This document shows positions 1 to 9,205 of a DNA stretch of 64,000 bases, piece by piece. Made by a program: the position numbers and the translations under genes. The notes beneath the pieces are model-generated. The model had not been told where the DNA came from. It searched no databases and saw only the letters and a list, made by a program, of their open reading frames with translations. Source of the stretch: Micavibrio sp. (GTDB taxonomy: Bacteria > Pseudomonadota > Alphaproteobacteria > Micavibrionales > UBA2020); the NCBI GenBank assembly GCA_028283745.1, contig JAPWJZ010000004.1, positions 186,001 through 250,000 of the forward strand. Direction: 5' to 3'. Each line of letters starts with the position of its first letter. Positions within the stretch are counted from its first letter, which is position 1.

Positions 1-62
1 TAAGGGCACGCGCTTGATTTATAAGGCTGCCTTTTACATTTGCCACAGAAAGGACAAATATA

Positions 63-2015
63 ATGAGCAAAATCATCGGGATAGACCTTGGCACTACCAA
101 CTCCTGCGTTGCCGTGATGGAGGGTGACAAAGCCCGCATTATCGAAAACGCCGAAGGCGCGCGCACCACGCCTTCCATGATCGCCTTCACCAAGGACGGC
201 GAGCGTCTGGTCGGTCAGCCGGCAAAACGCCAGGCGGTCACCAACCCCGACAAAACCCTCTACGCGATCAAGCGCCTGATTGGCCGCCGCTTTAACGAGC
301 CGGAAGTCAAAAAAATGCGCGACAAAGCCCCCTTCAAAATCGTTGAAGGCGACGGCGGCGCGGCCTGGGTCGAAATCGACGGCGAAAAATTCGCCCCCTC
401 GCAAATCTCGGCCATGGTGCTGCAGAAAATGAAGGAAACGGCTGAAAACTACCTTGGCGAAAAAGTCACCAAGGCTGTCATCACCGTACCCGCTTACTTC
501 AACGACAGCCAGCGCCAGGCCACCAAAGACGCCGGACGCATTGCCGGCCTTGATGTGCTGCGCATCATCAACGAGCCGACGGCGGCAGCGCTTGCCTACG
601 GCCTCGACAAGAAAAACACCGGCACCATCGCGGTCTATGACCTTGGCGGCGGCACGTTTGACGTGTCCGTCCTCGAAATCGGCGACGGCGTGTTTGAAGT
701 CAAATCCACCAACGGCGACACGTTCCTCGGCGGTGAAGACTTTGACCTGCGCATCATCGACTTCCTGGCCGATGAATTCAAAAAAGAACACAACATTGAC
801 CTGCGCAAAGACAAGCTTGCACTGCAGCGCCTGAAGGAAGCCGCTGAAAAAGCAAAAATCGAGCTGTCGTCCGCCGTGCAGACCGAAGTCAACCTGCCCT
901 TCATCACCGCAGACCAGAACGGCCCGAAACACCTTGTCGTCAACCTCAAGCGCGCAAAACTTGAAGAGCTGGTCGGCGACCTGATTTCGAAAACCATCGA
1001 GCCCTGCCGCGCTGCGCTGAAAGATGCGGGCGTGAAACCGTCCGACATCGATGAAGTCGTCCTCGTCGGCGGCATGACGCGCATGCCCAAGGTCATCGAA
1101 ATCGTGAAGGAGTTCTTCGGCAAGGAACCCCACCGCGGCGTGAACCCCGACGAAGTCGTGGCAGACGGCGCGGCGATCCAGGGCGGCGTGCTGGCTGGCG
1201 ACGTGAAAGACGTACTGCTGCTGGACGTCACCCCGCTGTCGCTGGGCATTGAAACGCTGGGCGGCGTCTTCACGGCACTCATCGAGCGCAACACCACCAT
1301 CCCGACCAAGAAGTCGCAAAGCTTCTCGACCGCGGAAGACAGCCAGAACGCTGTCACCATCCGCGTGTTCCAGGGCGAGCGCCAGATGGCGGCGGACAAC
1401 AAAATGCTTGGCCAGTTCGACCTTGTCGGCATTCCGCCCGCACCGCGCGGCGTGCCGCAGATCGAAGTCACGTTTGACATCGACGCCAACGGCATCGTGC
1501 AGGTTTCGGCAAAAGACAAGGCAACCGGCAAGGAGCAGCAGATCCGCATCCAGGCCTCGGGCGGCCTTTCCGACGCCGACATCAAGCGCATGGTGAAGGA
1601 AGCCGAAGAAAACGCCGGCGCGGATAAAGAACGCCGCGACGCCGTTGAAGTCCGCAACCGTGCGGAATCCCTGGCGCATTCTTCCGAAAAAACGCTGAAG
1701 GACGCGGGCGAGAAAATTCCCGCTGACGACCGTAAGCTGGTCGAAGGCGCGATTGCCGATGTCCGCTCCGCGCTTGAAGGCAGCGACCTTGCCGCTATCA
1801 AGCAAAAGACCGAAGCGCTGCAGGAAGTATCCATGAAACTGGGCGAACACCTGTACCGCGACGAGCAGGCGGCTGGCATGGGCGCGAATACTGCGGCCAA
1901 TGAAGCCGGCGATTCCGACAAGGCCGGCGCCAAGGCGGATGACGCCGAGATCGTCGATGCCGAATTCACGGAAGTGGATGAAGGCGGCAACAAAAAAGGC
2001 AAAACGGCGCACTAA
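63..2015 (+). CDS. dnaK: Molecular chaperone DnaK (Hsp70)
   Basis: ATP-dependent cytosolic Hsp70 chaperone that binds exposed hydrophobic segments of client proteins and cycles with DnaJ and GrpE. At 650 residues it is full length for the family. Seen directly: the N-terminal phosphate-binding motif GIDLGTTNS at residues 6-14, the second ATPase signature [10 protein letters not shown] at 191-200, a substrate-binding beta domain, a helical lid, and an acidic tail containing [10 protein letters not shown]. The start is an ATG preceded by AAAGGAC about 9 bases upstream. It is followed by a hairpin and then dnaJ on the same strand, the usual alphaproteobacterial order. Its promoter lies mostly outside the window; I could not recognise a heat-shock promoter or a CIRCE element in the 62 bases available. 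Confidence 0.99.
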   Translation: MSKIIGIDLGTTNSCVAVMEGDKARIIENAEGARTTPSMIAFTKDGERLVGQPAKRQAVTNPDKTLYAIKRLIGRRFNEPEVKKMRDKAPFKIVEGDGGAAWVEIDGEKFAPSQISAMVLQKMKETAENYLGEKVTKAVITVPAYFNDSQRQATKDAGRIAGLDVLRIINEPTAAALAYGLDKKNTGTIAVYDLGGGTFDVSVLEIGDGVFEVKSTNGDTFLGGEDFDLRIIDFLADEFKKEHNIDLRKDKLALQRLKEAAEKAKIELSSAVQTEVNLPFITADQNGPKHLVVNLKRAKLEELVGDLISKTIEPCRAALKDAGVKPSDIDEVVLVGGMTRMPKVIEIVKEFFGKEPHRGVNPDEVVADGAAIQGGVLAGDVKDVLLLDVTPLSLGIETLGGVFTALIERNTTIPTKKSQSFSTAEDSQNAVTIRVFQGERQMAADNKMLGQFDLVGIPPAPRGVPQIEVTFDIDANGIVQVSAKDKATGKEQQIRIQASGGLSDADIKRMVKEAEENAGADKERRDAVEVRNRAESLAHSSEKTLKDAGEKIPADDRKLVEGAIADVRSALEGSDLAAIKQKTEALQEVSMKLGEHLYRDEQAAGMGANTAANEAGDSDKAGAKADDAEIVDAEFTEVDEGGNKKGKTAH

Positions 2016-2050
2016 CAGCCGTTGATGCTGATACCCTGATCACGCTAAAG

Positions 2051-2080
2051 CCCCCTTCCGCTGCGTCAAACGGAAGGGGG
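2051..2080 (+). terminator. Hairpin between dnaK and dnaJ
   Basis: Perfect 10-bp stem (CCCCCTTCCG / CGGAAGGGGG) with a 10-base loop, 35 bases after the dnaK stop. The bases after it (TTATCAGG) are not a proper U-tract. It may be a weak terminator or a processing/stability element that gives dnaK more product than dnaJ, as is known for dnaK-dnaJ operons in other bacteria. Confidence 0.6.
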
Positions 2081-2157
2081 TTATCAGGTTAAAGGGCGAC
2101 TTAAACGACGGGCGCGCAATAGCCGCGCACCAGCAGAATTCCGGGCGAAAAGAGCAG

Positions 2158-3318
2158 ATGGCGAAGAAAGATTTTTACCAGACACTCGGTGTTGACAAGA
2201 AAGCCACGGCGGATGACCTGAAAAAGGCCTACCGCAAGCTGGCGATGCAATACCACCCCGATAAAAACCAGGGCAACAAAGACGCCGAAGCCAAGTTCAA
2301 GGAAATCAGCGAAGCCTATGACGTCCTGAAGGACGACCAGAAACGCGCGGCCTATGACCGTTTTGGCCACGGCGCGTTTGAAGGCGGCATGGGCCAGCAG
2401 CAGCGTGGCGGCGGCGGCGCGCAGGGTTTTGCGGCCGGCGGCTTTTCCGATATTTTCGAGGAAATGTTCGGCGACTTCATGGGCGGCGCGCAAAACGGCC
2501 GCCGCAGTGAAGGCGGCGGCGGTGCGCGCCGCGGCGCCGACCTTTCGCACGAACTTGAAATCACGCTGGAAGACGCCTTCAACGGCAAAGAGACAAAAGT
2601 AAAAGTCGCCAGCTGGCAATCCTGCGCGGGCTGCCATGGCTCCGGCGCGGAAAAAGGCACCAAGCCCGACACGTGCGATACCTGTCGCGGCGCAGGCCGC
2701 GTGCGCGCGCAGCAGGGCTTTTTTACGGTGGAGCGCACCTGCCCCACCTGCGGCGGCGCGGGCCAGACCATTAAAACCCCCTGCCATGTCTGCGGCGGCG
2801 CGGGCCGCGTGCGGCAGGAAAAATCGCTGCAAATCTCCATCCCCCCCGGCATCGAGGACGGCACGCGCATGCGCCTGTCCGGCGAGGGAGAGGCGGGTAT
2901 GCGCGGCGGGCCACCCGGCGACCTTTATGTTTTCCTGTCCATCCGCCCGCACCGTTTCTTCCAGCGGGAAGCTTCCAACCTGTATTGCCGCGTGCCCGTG
3001 CCCTTTACCACGGTGGCGCTGGGCGGCACCATTGAAGTGCCGACGATTGACGGCAAGCGCATGAAGGTGAACATTCCCGCCGGTACGCAGACGGGCCAGC
3101 AGTTCCGCCTGAAAGCCAAGGGCATGAGCATCCACCGCTCGCCCAACCGCGGCGACATGTTCGTTGAAGTGCTGGCGGAAACGCCCGTCAACCTCACCAA
3201 GAAGCAAAAAGAGCTGCTGCAGCAATTCGCCGGCGATTCACCCGACGACAAAACCAGCCCGCAGTCCTCCAGCTTCTTTTCAAAGGTGAAGGACCTTTGG
3301 GAAGACCTGAAGGATTAA
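2158..3318 (+). CDS. dnaJ: Co-chaperone DnaJ (Hsp40, type I)
   Basis: Stimulates DnaK ATPase activity and hands it unfolded substrates. The 386-residue protein has the complete type I layout: an N-terminal J domain with the HPD triad at residues 33-35, a Gly/Phe-rich linker (about 70-130, unusually rich in GGG and Arg), a zinc-binding region from about residue 156 with four CxxCxGxG-type repeats ([32 protein letters not shown]), and the C-terminal substrate-binding beta domains. It starts at the ATG 140 bases after dnaK. The product is cytosolic. Nothing is missing compared with the family. Confidence 0.98.
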   Translation: MAKKDFYQTLGVDKKATADDLKKAYRKLAMQYHPDKNQGNKDAEAKFKEISEAYDVLKDDQKRAAYDRFGHGAFEGGMGQQQRGGGGAQGFAAGGFSDIFEEMFGDFMGGAQNGRRSEGGGGARRGADLSHELEITLEDAFNGKETKVKVASWQSCAGCHGSGAEKGTKPDTCDTCRGAGRVRAQQGFFTVERTCPTCGGAGQTIKTPCHVCGGAGRVRQEKSLQISIPPGIEDGTRMRLSGEGEAGMRGGPPGDLYVFLSIRPHRFFQREASNLYCRVPVPFTTVALGGTIEVPTIDGKRMKVNIPAGTQTGQQFRLKAKGMSIHRSPNRGDMFVEVLAETPVNLTKKQKELLQQFAGDSPDDKTSPQSSSFFSKVKDLWEDLKD

Positions 3319-3348
3319 TCTGTCGGCCAAGGTTAAAAGAGCCGAGCT

Positions 3349-3687
3349 TCAATAGCCTTCTTTATCCAACTGACGCACGGCATCGGGCGCCAGCAGCACA
3401 AGCCGGTAGCCGAAAAAATTTTTACCGAGTAAAGCAAGCCACGCTTTGTGTGACGCAGCTGCATAGCTGAGAAACAGCAGGAATAAATACAATATCAGCA
3501 TTATGATCTGTGTGACATGCGGGTCCATCCCCATGAATAGACAAAATATAAAAAATAAAATAACGACAACGGTGATGGGAAGTAAGTAAGCTAGATACCA
3601 GAGAGTCCGCCGCCAAAAAAGTGCCCACCATAAAACCATAAAAAGGCTTATGTCGGGCTTACTTTCAAAAAGCTTTTCTTGTGCCAT
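3349..3687 (-). CDS. Small membrane protein of unknown function
   Basis: I do not recognise the family. The start is placed at the internal ATG (protein begins MAQEKLFESK) because AAGGGGGG, a very strong ribosome-binding site, sits just upstream; a longer frame to 3765 has no such support. The 112-residue product has two long hydrophobic stretches, roughly residues 20-55 (rich in Trp, Leu, Ile) and 60-78, then a short basic/polar C-terminus ending in DKEGY, so it is probably an inner-membrane protein with two or three helices. It is more AT-rich than its neighbours, which may mark it as an accessory gene. It lies convergent to dnaJ and divergent from the next gene. Confidence 0.6.
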   Translation of the reverse strand: MAQEKLFESKPDISLFMVLWWALFWRRTLWYLAYLLPITVVVILFFIFCLFMGMDPHVTQIIMLILYLFLLFLSYAAASHKAWLALLGKNFFGYRLVLLAPDAVRQLDKEGY

Positions 3688-3828
3688 ATATCCCCCCTTT
3701 GAAATTCTCTGAACAAAATAAAAACGTTCTGCCAAATGATACGGCGGTTTTGCGCAGGACGCCAAAGAAGACTTGTGCGAAAGGCTTTAATTTCCGATAG
3801 TTATGTCAGAACTGGAGAGACCGGCCGC

Positions 3829-4278
3829 ATGAAAATACTCAATCAAGTATGCCTTTGTACCGCTGCACTGCTATTTGCGGCAACGACCGCCCATGCGGTT
3901 GTGGTGGCGCCGCCAACGCCGGGGCCGGAGCAATCCCCCGCTGTCAGCCCGTTTGCGTGCAGCGAAGGCTTCACGCTGGATAAAACCACCGCGGGCCTGC
4001 ACCTGCACGGGCAGCTTGCCATGCCGACGCCGGGCTACCGCTACACGTTCAATCAGGATGACGAACAGCCGACGACGGGGGCTGTTACCGGCTCCCTCGA
4101 GCTGGATGAGCCGGAAGGCAATGCGCTGCAGGTTATTTCCCCGCTGGATATCGACATCAATATGCAGACCGAGGGCGACGTGCAATTGCTGAGCATCGGC
4201 ATTGATAAGGAATTCGACTGGGGGCCGGATAAAATCACCTGCCAGAAAAACGCTGCAACACAAGGAAACGCACAATGA
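3829..4278 (+). CDS. Predicted exported protein, unknown function
   Basis: The 149-residue product begins with a clear signal peptide (MKILNQVCLCTAALLFAA, then TTAHA as a likely signal peptidase I site), so it is probably periplasmic. The rest is a Pro-rich linker followed by a domain I do not recognise, containing two Cys residues (near FACSEGF and ITCQKN) that could form a disulphide. The start is set at 3829 because GGAGAG lies upstream and the signal peptide begins there; the frame is open to 3736. Its stop overlaps the dapB start codon (ATGA), so the two are translationally coupled, which says nothing obvious about function. Confidence 0.65.
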   Translation: MKILNQVCLCTAALLFAATTAHAVVVAPPTPGPEQSPAVSPFACSEGFTLDKTTAGLHLHGQLAMPTPGYRYTFNQDDEQPTTGAVTGSLELDEPEGNALQVISPLDIDINMQTEGDVQLLSIGIDKEFDWGPDKITCQKNAATQGNAQ

Positions 4279-5102
4279 CACCCGCATCGCAAAGCAAGGC
4301 AAAAATCGGCATTATCGGCGCGGCAGGCCGCATGGGGCAAATGATCGCCCGTGAAATCCTCGGCGGCCAGCACACAGGCGCAACGCTTGCGGCCGCGCTG
4401 GATCATGACAGCTGCCCCGCCCTTGGCAAAGACATGGGCACGCTGCTGGGGCTTGAACCCTGCGGCGTTAAAATCACGGCCGACAAGCATGCGGCCTTTG
4501 AGGCCGCAAATGTGGTGATTGATTTTACCAATGCTTCCGCGACGGTTGATTTTGCCAGCCTTGCCTTCCAGCATGGCACGGCTTATGTCGTCGGCACCAC
4601 TGGCCTTGCGGAAAAAGAGCAGGGTGCGCTGAAAGTGGCGGCGCAAAAAGCTGCCGTGCTGCAGGCCGCGAACATGAGCCTTGGCGTAAACCTGCTTGTC
4701 TCCCTTATCGAGCAGACGGCAAAACGTCTTGGCCCCGATTACGATATCGAAATTTTTGAAGCGCACCACCGCCACAAGGTGGATGCCCCATCCGGCACGG
4801 CCCTTGCGCTGGCGGAAGCCGCTGCCGCAGGCCGCGGCGTGCTGCTGAAGGACGCGCTCATTCCCGCCCGCTTCGGGCAGATCGGCGCGCGGCCTGAAGG
4901 CTCCATCGGCCTTTCCGTCTTCCGCGGCGGAGATGTGATTGGAGACCATACCGTGACGTTTGCGGGCATGGGGGAGCGGCTTGAACTGACGCACAAAGCA
5001 TCAGACCGCAGCCTGTTTGCGCGCGGCGCGGTAACGGCCGCCTGCTGGCTTGCGGGCAAACCCGCCGGCACCTACACCATGAAAGATGTTTTGGGCCTTT
5101 AA
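4275..5102 (+). CDS. dapB: 4-hydroxy-tetrahydrodipicolinate reductase
   Basis: Reduces 4-hydroxy-tetrahydrodipicolinate with NAD(P)H in the diaminopimelate/lysine pathway, so it feeds both peptidoglycan and protein synthesis. At 275 residues it is normal length. Visible signatures: the N-terminal Rossmann motif GAAGRMG near residues 14-20, and the family active-site block AHHRHKVDAPSGTA, starting at residue 163, with the catalytic His pair and Lys. Cytosolic. It overlaps the preceding gene by four bases. The dnaK-dnaJ-dapB neighbourhood is common in alphaproteobacteria. Confidence 0.98.
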   Translation: MTPASQSKAKIGIIGAAGRMGQMIAREILGGQHTGATLAAALDHDSCPALGKDMGTLLGLEPCGVKITADKHAAFEAANVVIDFTNASATVDFASLAFQHGTAYVVGTTGLAEKEQGALKVAAQKAAVLQAANMSLGVNLLVSLIEQTAKRLGPDYDIEIFEAHHRHKVDAPSGTALALAEAAAAGRGVLLKDALIPARFGQIGARPEGSIGLSVFRGGDVIGDHTVTFAGMGERLELTHKASDRSLFARGAVTAACWLAGKPAGTYTMKDVLGL

Positions 5103-5221
5103 ACACCATATATATCAAGGCATTGCAAAGCACATTCCGGAAAGGGGCATTAACGCTTCATTCGCCGTGGCTTTGCTATGATGGAAGCTGACGGATTTTT
5201 GACAGGAGCCACCGCCAAGCC

Positions 5222-6601
5222 GTGCCTGATGCGCCACCCCCCGCCGTAAAAGCCTTCATCGCCGCCAGCCGCTTCGGCTTTGGCGCGCGCCTGGATGATA
5301 TTGCCCGCATTGGCGCAAACCCCGCTGCATGGCTGGCAACGCAGCTGGATGCGAAAAACGCCGCGAATGAAAAGCTTGCCGCCCTGACCCACAGCATTGA
5401 AACCATCGAACCGTTTCGCAATATTCTGGCCAGCAAGCCCATCACCGAAAAAACCAAGGACGACCCCGCAGTGATCGAGATGCTGCGGCAGACGCGCCAG
5501 GTGGTGCTGGACCGTTACGTGCATGAAATTGCCGTGCGCATGGGGGTGGCCGCCGACAGCGACGCGCCGTTTTTTGAACGACTTGTGCATTTCTGGAGCA
5601 ACCACTTCACCGTTTCCGCCCGCAAGTGGGGCGATGTGCCCCTGGTGGTGTGCTACGAGCGGGACAGCATTCGCCCCAACATCATGGGTGATTTTGAAGA
5701 CATGCTGGTGGCGGTGGTAAAAAACCCCGCCATGCAGATATACCTTGATAACTTCCAGTCTGTCGGCCCAAAAACATCCATGGCAATGCGCTACGGCAAG
5801 GGGCTGAACGAAAATCTTGCCCGCGAAATCATGGAGCTGCATACGCTGGGCGCCGACGGCGGCTATACGCAAAAAGACGTCACCGAATTCGCCAAAATGC
5901 TGACAGGATGGGGCATTGAAGCGAACGGCGCGGCCGCGGATAACTGGCTCCTGTCTTTCACGGCGGAGGCGCATGAACCGGGGCCGAAAACCCTGCTTGG
6001 CACCGTCTATAAGGAAGACGGGCAGAACGAGGCGCTGGCAGCGCTGCACATGCTGGCGCTGCACCCCAAAACCGCACGCTTCATTGCAACCAAGCTTGCG
6101 CGCCACTTCATTGCGGATGAACCGCCGGAAGCGGCCATTGCCGCGCTTGAAAAAAGCTTCATCGACAACAAAGGCGCGTTGTTGCCGGTATACAAAACGC
6201 TGATTGCGCTTGATGCTGCCTGGGCAGCGCCCTTGCCGAAAGTAAAAACCCCGAATGACTATATCATCTCCATCATCCGCCTGACGGGCATGGATGCGGA
6301 GGATGGCAAATTGCTGAACGCGTACCATACGCTTGAACAAATGCCCTTTTCCGCCCCCTCCCCCGCAGGCTGGAGCGACAAGGCCAAAGACTGGATCAGC
6401 GCGGAGGCGGTATTGCAGCGCATGGATTTGGCGCAGATTGTCGCCGCCGCGCGCCATACGGAACTAGACCCCGTGCCCCTGATGGAAAGCGCGATTGGCC
6501 CCGTGGTATCGGAAACAACACGCAACGCGGTTGAAAAAGCCGGCAGCCGGCAGGAGGCGCTGGCATTGCTGCTGGCATCGCCGGAGTTTCAACGCAGATG
6601 A
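5222..6601 (+). CDS. DUF1800 family protein (copy 1)
   Basis: A member of the DUF1800 family, proteins of about 450-600 residues almost always encoded next to a DUF1501 partner; no reaction is established. This copy is 459 residues with the family's conserved blocks RFGFGAR near the start, FFERLVHFWSNHFTVSA from about residue 117, and GLNENLAREIMELHTLG in the middle. It uses GTG as start, with AGGAG 13 bases upstream; no in-frame ATG gives a better fit. No signal peptide, Tat motif or membrane helix is visible, which is odd given that its partner carries a Tat-like signal. It is followed 13 bases later by the DUF1501 gene and has a paralogue at 9206-10576. Confidence 0.9.
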   Translation: MPDAPPPAVKAFIAASRFGFGARLDDIARIGANPAAWLATQLDAKNAANEKLAALTHSIETIEPFRNILASKPITEKTKDDPAVIEMLRQTRQVVLDRYVHEIAVRMGVAADSDAPFFERLVHFWSNHFTVSARKWGDVPLVVCYERDSIRPNIMGDFEDMLVAVVKNPAMQIYLDNFQSVGPKTSMAMRYGKGLNENLAREIMELHTLGADGGYTQKDVTEFAKMLTGWGIEANGAAADNWLLSFTAEAHEPGPKTLLGTVYKEDGQNEALAALHMLALHPKTARFIATKLARHFIADEPPEAAIAALEKSFIDNKGALLPVYKTLIALDAAWAAPLPKVKTPNDYIISIIRLTGMDAEDGKLLNAYHTLEQMPFSAPSPAGWSDKAKDWISAEAVLQRMDLAQIVAAARHTELDPVPLMESAIGPVVSETTRNAVEKAGSRQEALALLLASPEFQRR

Positions 6602-6614
6602 CGGAGGGAAACGC

Positions 6615-7898
6615 ATGAAAGACATTCTTCTTTCCCGCCGCCAGCTGCTGGGCGCGGCATCCGGCCTTGCGGGCGCGCTGCTGCTGCCGGGGGTAAAAGT
6701 TTCCTTCGCCAACATGCCGACGGAAAAACGGTTTATCTTTTATATTCTGCGCGGCGCGATGGATGGCCTTTCCGCCATTCCCGCCTATGGTGATAAAAAC
6801 TATGTCACCAACCGTAACGGTCTTGCCCTGCCGCAATCCGCCTATACGCCGCTGGACGGTTTTTTTGCCACGCACCGCAACCTTGCCGCCTTTGCAGATA
6901 TGTTCAAGGCGGGGGATGCCGCCGCCATTCACGCCGTCTGCACCCCCTACCGCGACCGGTCGCACTTTGATGCGCAGAACGTGCTTGAATCGGGCGGCGT
7001 GCAGCCGAACCGTATCCATGACGGCTGGCTTAACCGCACGCTGGCTTTGTATGGCACAAAGAAAGACGGTTTTGCGCTGGCCGTCGGGCAATCCGTGCCG
7101 CTGGCATTGCAGGGCGCAATGCCGGTCAGCACCTGGGCGCCTTCCGCGCAAGGCCTGCCCGATAGCCAGATGCTGCTGGCCTTTGACAAGCTGTACCAGC
7201 ACGACATGCTGTTCCACACCGCCTTTGTCGAAGCCGTGGATATTCACGGCATTGCCAAAACCGCCATGGGCGGCAATACAGGCCTGCCCGAAGGATCGCG
7301 CGATTACAGCGTGGACGGCGTGAAGCTCGACCCGCAAAAATTTTCCGGCGGGGATGACATCAAGCTTGTGCCCAACAAGGCGACCATGGGGCTTACCATG
7401 CGCGCAGTAGGCAAAATTATGGCGGCGGCAGATGGCCCGCGCATTGCCACCATTGAACAGGCCGGCTGGGATACACATTCAGAGCAGGGCACCGACCATG
7501 GCATGTTCGCCATCCACATTGATTCCCTCAACGCCGCCTTTGCGGGCTTGAAGGAATCGCTGGGGGAACAATGGAAGAACACGGTTATCCTGGCCGCAAC
7601 CGAATTTGGCCGTACCGTTGCGCAAAACGGCACCGGCGGCACGGACCACGGCACGGCATCTTGCGCCTTTTTGCTGGGCGGGGCTGTGAACGGGGGGAAA
7701 ATATACGGGGAATGGCCGGGGCTTGATAAAACGCAGCAGCTGGATGGCCGCGACCTTCGCCCCACCACGGACCTGCGTGCCATAGGCAAGACGGTGCTTA
7801 AAGACCACCTTGGCCTGCCGTTAACCGATATTAACCGCGATATTTTCGCAGGATCGGATGACATTCATCCGTATGAAGGATTGATCCGCGGGGTTTGA
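6615..7898 (+). CDS. DUF1501 family protein with Tat-type signal (copy 1)
   Basis: DUF1501 proteins have an alkaline phosphatase/sulfatase-like fold and are usually exported by the Tat system; the substrate is unknown. This 427-residue copy starts at ATG 6615 behind GGAGGG. Residues 1-27 hold a twin-arginine signal (SRRQLL followed by a hydrophobic stretch and VSFA). Conserved blocks include RSHFDAQNVLESGG, GWDTH (possible metal ligands), ATEFGRTVAQNGTGGTDHG and an LLGG turn near the C-terminus. It is co-transcribed with the DUF1800 gene. The TDHG and GWDTH motifs suggest a metal-dependent hydrolase, but that is inference from the fold. Confidence 0.9.
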   Translation: MKDILLSRRQLLGAASGLAGALLLPGVKVSFANMPTEKRFIFYILRGAMDGLSAIPAYGDKNYVTNRNGLALPQSAYTPLDGFFATHRNLAAFADMFKAGDAAAIHAVCTPYRDRSHFDAQNVLESGGVQPNRIHDGWLNRTLALYGTKKDGFALAVGQSVPLALQGAMPVSTWAPSAQGLPDSQMLLAFDKLYQHDMLFHTAFVEAVDIHGIAKTAMGGNTGLPEGSRDYSVDGVKLDPQKFSGGDDIKLVPNKATMGLTMRAVGKIMAAADGPRIATIEQAGWDTHSEQGTDHGMFAIHIDSLNAAFAGLKESLGEQWKNTVILAATEFGRTVAQNGTGGTDHGTASCAFLLGGAVNGGKIYGEWPGLDKTQQLDGRDLRPTTDLRAIGKTVLKDHLGLPLTDINRDIFAGSDDIHPYEGLIRGV

Positions 7899-8009
7899 CC
7901 TTAAAATTTCGCTCCCAAAAAACCACGATGGGGGTACAATTAAAGAATGAGGCAGCTGTTGACGGGCAGGCGGCCGTTTAATGCGTTTTGACGGATAAGG
8001 GACGAAACA

Positions 8010-8573
8010 ATGAGCGACGATAACAACCCGTTTTCAGCCAATAACATTGTCAACCGCTGGAACAAGCAGGAAAACGACACGGCACGCCGTGCCAGCCTGT
8101 TCGGCGGCTCAAACTTCCAGCCGTCATCAAGCGGCGGTGGCATGTCGGATATTCGCAACGTTATCCAGTCTTTTACCATGGGCGGCCTGATGATCGGCAT
8201 GTTCATGGGCGCGTTGACAGCGACCAGAAGCCAAATTCCAATTGTGCAGGGCCTCATGATCGGCGCCTCCGGCGGCGCCATTGCGGGTGCGGCCTTTGGT
8301 GCAGCGGTTGCAAAAACCTTCGCCCTTGGCAGCCTTGCCAGTACGGCCACGCGCCGGGCTATGGGCGCGCTGGATGCCGCAGCGGGCGGCTACATCAGCT
8401 CTGCCTGGCAAGGCGCAAAATGGGGCGCACTAGCGGGCGGCGGCGGTTCGCTGCTGACCGGCAACGGCGGTGCGATGGTTGAATGGATTACGCCCATGGT
8501 CGGCATTGGCGCGGTGGCAGGCGTTGGACTGAATGCCGGCAGAAAAGTCATCAGCCGCATTCGCGGATTTTAA
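8010..8573 (+). CDS. Glycine-zipper membrane protein (copy 1)
   Basis: Unrecognised 187-residue protein. A polar N-terminus (MSDDNNPFSANNIVNRWNKQ) is followed from about residue 45 by three glycine/alanine-rich hydrophobic segments with GxxxG-type spacing, one near 55-70, one near 78-100 and one near 130-175, so it is probably an inner-membrane protein with packed helices. It ends in basic residues (SRIRGF). The next gene, 12 bases downstream, is clearly its sister: both begin MSDD, have an 'NI..RW' motif, a SLFGG motif, GLMIGMF.GALTA and QGAKWG/KGAKWG. The pair lies between two DUF1800/DUF1501 modules, suggesting a membrane partner for them (inference only). Confidence 0.75.
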   Translation: MSDDNNPFSANNIVNRWNKQENDTARRASLFGGSNFQPSSSGGGMSDIRNVIQSFTMGGLMIGMFMGALTATRSQIPIVQGLMIGASGGAIAGAAFGAAVAKTFALGSLASTATRRAMGALDAAAGGYISSAWQGAKWGALAGGGGSLLTGNGGAMVEWITPMVGIGAVAGVGLNAGRKVISRIRGF

Positions 8574-8585
8574 ACCCGTAACGGC

Positions 8586-9134
8586 ATGAGCGACGACAAA
8601 ACACCATATTCCGCCCGCAACATTGCCCACCGCTGGAGCAGCCAGCAGCGGGAAAATGAACGGCGTGACAGCCTGTTTGGCGGCCGCAACCAGCAGCACT
8701 GGGAAAGCACGCCGATTTCCGACATTAAAAATGTCGTTATCTCCTGTGCCGGCGCAGGGCTGATGATTGGCATGTTCAGCGGCGCATTAACTGCGCAGAA
8801 TGACCATGCTCCGCTTTTGCAGGGTTTTCTTATTGGCGCGGCAAAGGGCGCAGGCATTGGCGCTATTGCCGGCTTTGCGCTGGCAAAGGCCGCGGCCCTC
8901 ACCAGTTTTTCCGGCGCGGCGCTACGCGATTTTGATGCGGCGCACGGCATGCTTTTGGCCGCGGCATGGAAGGGCGCAAAATGGGGGGCAGCTGCCGGCG
9001 GCGGCGCCGCCCTTGTCAGCCGGAACTGGCCGGCATTTATCGGCTGGGCCCTCGTCATGGCCGTTTTTGGTGCGGCTGCAGGGGCGGTCATCAAAGCCGT
9101 CAGAAATCTTGGACGCAAGCGACTTAACCTTTAA
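8586..9134 (+). CDS. Glycine-zipper membrane protein (copy 2)
   Basis: 182-residue tandem paralogue of the preceding gene, aligned along its whole length: N-terminal MSDDKTPYSARNIAHRW, then RRDSLFGG, then GLMIGMFSGALTA and GFLIGAAKGAGIGAIAG, then KGAKWGAAAGGGA. The last 12 residues are basic. Hydrophobic Gly/Ala segments predict two to three packed membrane helices. Only 12 bases separate it from copy 1, so the two are translated from one message. The function is unknown. A glycine-zipper fold could resemble Tim17-type or pore-forming membrane proteins, but I have no motif that decides this. Confidence 0.75.
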   Translation: MSDDKTPYSARNIAHRWSSQQRENERRDSLFGGRNQQHWESTPISDIKNVVISCAGAGLMIGMFSGALTAQNDHAPLLQGFLIGAAKGAGIGAIAGFALAKAAALTSFSGAALRDFDAAHGMLLAAAWKGAKWGAAAGGGAALVSRNWPAFIGWALVMAVFGAAAGAVIKAVRNLGRKRLNL

Positions 9135-9205
9135 GCCGGGCGCAGGGTTTCCCCCGTGCCTTCCGTATTATACAGCATAACTGCATTTTAAAACGGGGTT
9201 CCGTC

